Positions 7,124 to 7,514 of a stretch of 7,514 bases of DNA are shown here, one piece after another (positions within the stretch are counted from its first letter, which is position 1; each line of letters starts with the position of its first letter). Origin of the DNA: Alphaproteobacteria bacterium (GTDB lineage: Bacteria; Pseudomonadota; Alphaproteobacteria; M2410); NCBI GenBank assembly GCA_021774955.1, contig JAJFIN010000383.1, positions 1-7,514 of the forward strand, read 5' to 3'. Made by a program: the position numbers and the translations under genes. The notes under the pieces were generated by a model, which worked only from the letters and a program-made list of their open reading frames with translations, searched no databases and was not told the DNA's origin.

Positions 7124-7173
7124 ACAATCCTCCAAAAGTCTTTGGTAAATTCACTTAAATAGGTCAACGTCAT
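7120..7173 (-). other. Possible 17-codon leader ORF overlapping the CoA ligase start
   Basis: In the gap between the Zn-dehydrogenase and the CoA ligase, an ATG at 7173 opens a 17-codon frame whose TGA stop overlaps the ligase ATG as ATGA. GAGAG stands just before the ATG, but only 3 bases away, so initiation would be weak. The arrangement could couple translation along the operon. A frame this short arises easily by chance, and no attenuator or amino-acid-rich run is seen in it. Confidence 0.15.
7129..7133 (-). promoter_or_regulatory. RBS fixing the ATG start of the CoA ligase
   Basis: GGAGG on the minus strand lies 5 bases before ATG 7123. It identifies this ATG, rather than the in-frame TTG at 7135, as the start. 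Confidence 0.75.
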
Positions 7174-7179
7174 AATCTC

Positions 7180-7514
7180 TCAACGCCAGGGCTCGACAAG
7201 GATCTTTGCGTGAGTTTCTGGACTCGCGAGATCCTCAAAAGCCTGCGCCACGTCGTCAATGCCGACTTTCCCTGTAATCAAGGGATCAACATCGATATCT
7301 CCATTAGCAATATGGCGAAGCGTTTGCGAAAATTCTTCCGGTGAATAGGCCAGAACAAACTGTAAGTTTAGTTCCTTACTAATGGCAAAGAGCGGTGTGA
7401 TATGATCCTGCTCCATGCAAACACCGACAACAATAATTTTGGCATTTTTGGGAGCTCCTTCCAGCATTTGCTGAATGATACCGGGCACACCCACACATTC
7501 AAACAGCACCGCTT
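7180..7514 (-). CDS. Zinc-dependent alcohol dehydrogenase (MDR superfamily), C-terminal fragment
   Basis: The last 110 residues of the protein are present; the rest lies beyond the right edge. The fragment has the C-terminal part of a medium-chain dehydrogenase: FECVGVPG and the following IIVVGVCM strand-turn region of the Rossmann fold, then KELNLQFVLAYSPEEF, a PLITGKVGIDDVAQAFEDL segment and a closing HAKILVEP. These match zinc-binding alcohol/threonine-dehydrogenase-like MDR enzymes that oxidise alcohols with NAD(P)+. The catalytic and structural zinc ligands and the GxGxxG motif fall outside the window, so zinc dependence is inferred from family resemblance. The frame stays open through the window edge, so the GTG at 7509 is not a start. 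The TGA stop is 56 bp before the CoA ligase on the same strand, and the two probably form an operon with the SDR. Confidence 0.88.
   Translation of the reverse strand, partial: AVLFECVGVPGIIQQMLEGAPKNAKIIVVGVCMEQDHITPLFAISKELNLQFVLAYSPEEFSQTLRHIANGDIDVDPLITGKVGIDDVAQAFEDLASPETHAKILVEPWR

Noticed and set aside
1..7514. Search for tRNA or rRNA genes, CRISPR arrays, insertion sequences, toxin-antitoxin pairs or a defence cassette.
   Set aside because: Nothing of these kinds was found by eye. The window is nearly filled by metabolic and envelope genes, with gaps no larger than about 160 bp.

Overview
The window looks like chromosomal DNA of a Gram-negative bacterium, most likely a Pseudomonadota and probably an alphaproteobacterium. 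The grounds are tightly packed genes with GGAGG-type ribosome binding sites, a lipobox lipoprotein, a molybdenum-hydroxylase large subunit of the CoxL type, and a set of acyl-CoA-ligase, SDR and MDR enzymes typical of catabolic alpha- and gammaproteobacteria. By eye the GC content is slightly under 50%. There are no rRNA or tRNA genes, insertion sequences, CRISPR arrays or phage genes. The taxonomic placement is inference.

Layout from left to right. (1) Positions 1-135, minus strand: the first 45 codons of a xanthine dehydrogenase/CO dehydrogenase-type molybdopterin-binding subunit, which runs off the left edge. (2) 136-296: a 161-bp gap with the ribosome binding site of that gene and several small repeats. 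(3) 297-2354, minus: an M3-family zinc oligopeptidase predicted to be an outer-membrane lipoprotein. (4) 2508-3071, minus: a small secreted protein of unknown function resembling DUF6935 proteins. (5) 3072-3224: a divergent promoter region. (6) 3225-4628, plus: a carotenoid oxygenase with all four iron-binding histidines. (7) 4625-5395, 5417-7123 and 7180-7514, all minus: an apparent operon transcribed in the order Zn-dependent alcohol dehydrogenase (3' end only), acyl-CoA ligase, SDR oxidoreductase. The SDR and carotenoid oxygenase genes converge and share the four bases TTAA, which give both of them their TAA stop.

A plausible reading of the right half is a catabolic neighbourhood. The carotenoid oxygenase would split a C=C bond of an isoprenoid or phenylpropanoid-like compound into carbonyl products, the MDR and SDR enzymes would interconvert alcohols and carbonyls, and the CoA ligase would activate the resulting acid for degradation. 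The CoxL-type hydroxylase at the left edge could oxidise an aldehyde, but it is separated by two unrelated genes, so the link is weak. No substrate can be assigned from sequence. The peptidase and the small secreted protein are envelope proteins with no evident tie to this pathway.

Three start codons were moved inward from the longest open frame because a good ribosome binding site and, in two cases, a proper signal peptide point to the internal start: GTG 2354, GTG 3071 and ATG 7123. Nothing here amounts to a clearly new system. The most useful leads are the unassigned substrate of the carotenoid oxygenase, the small secreted protein, and the short-repeat architecture of two intergenic regions.
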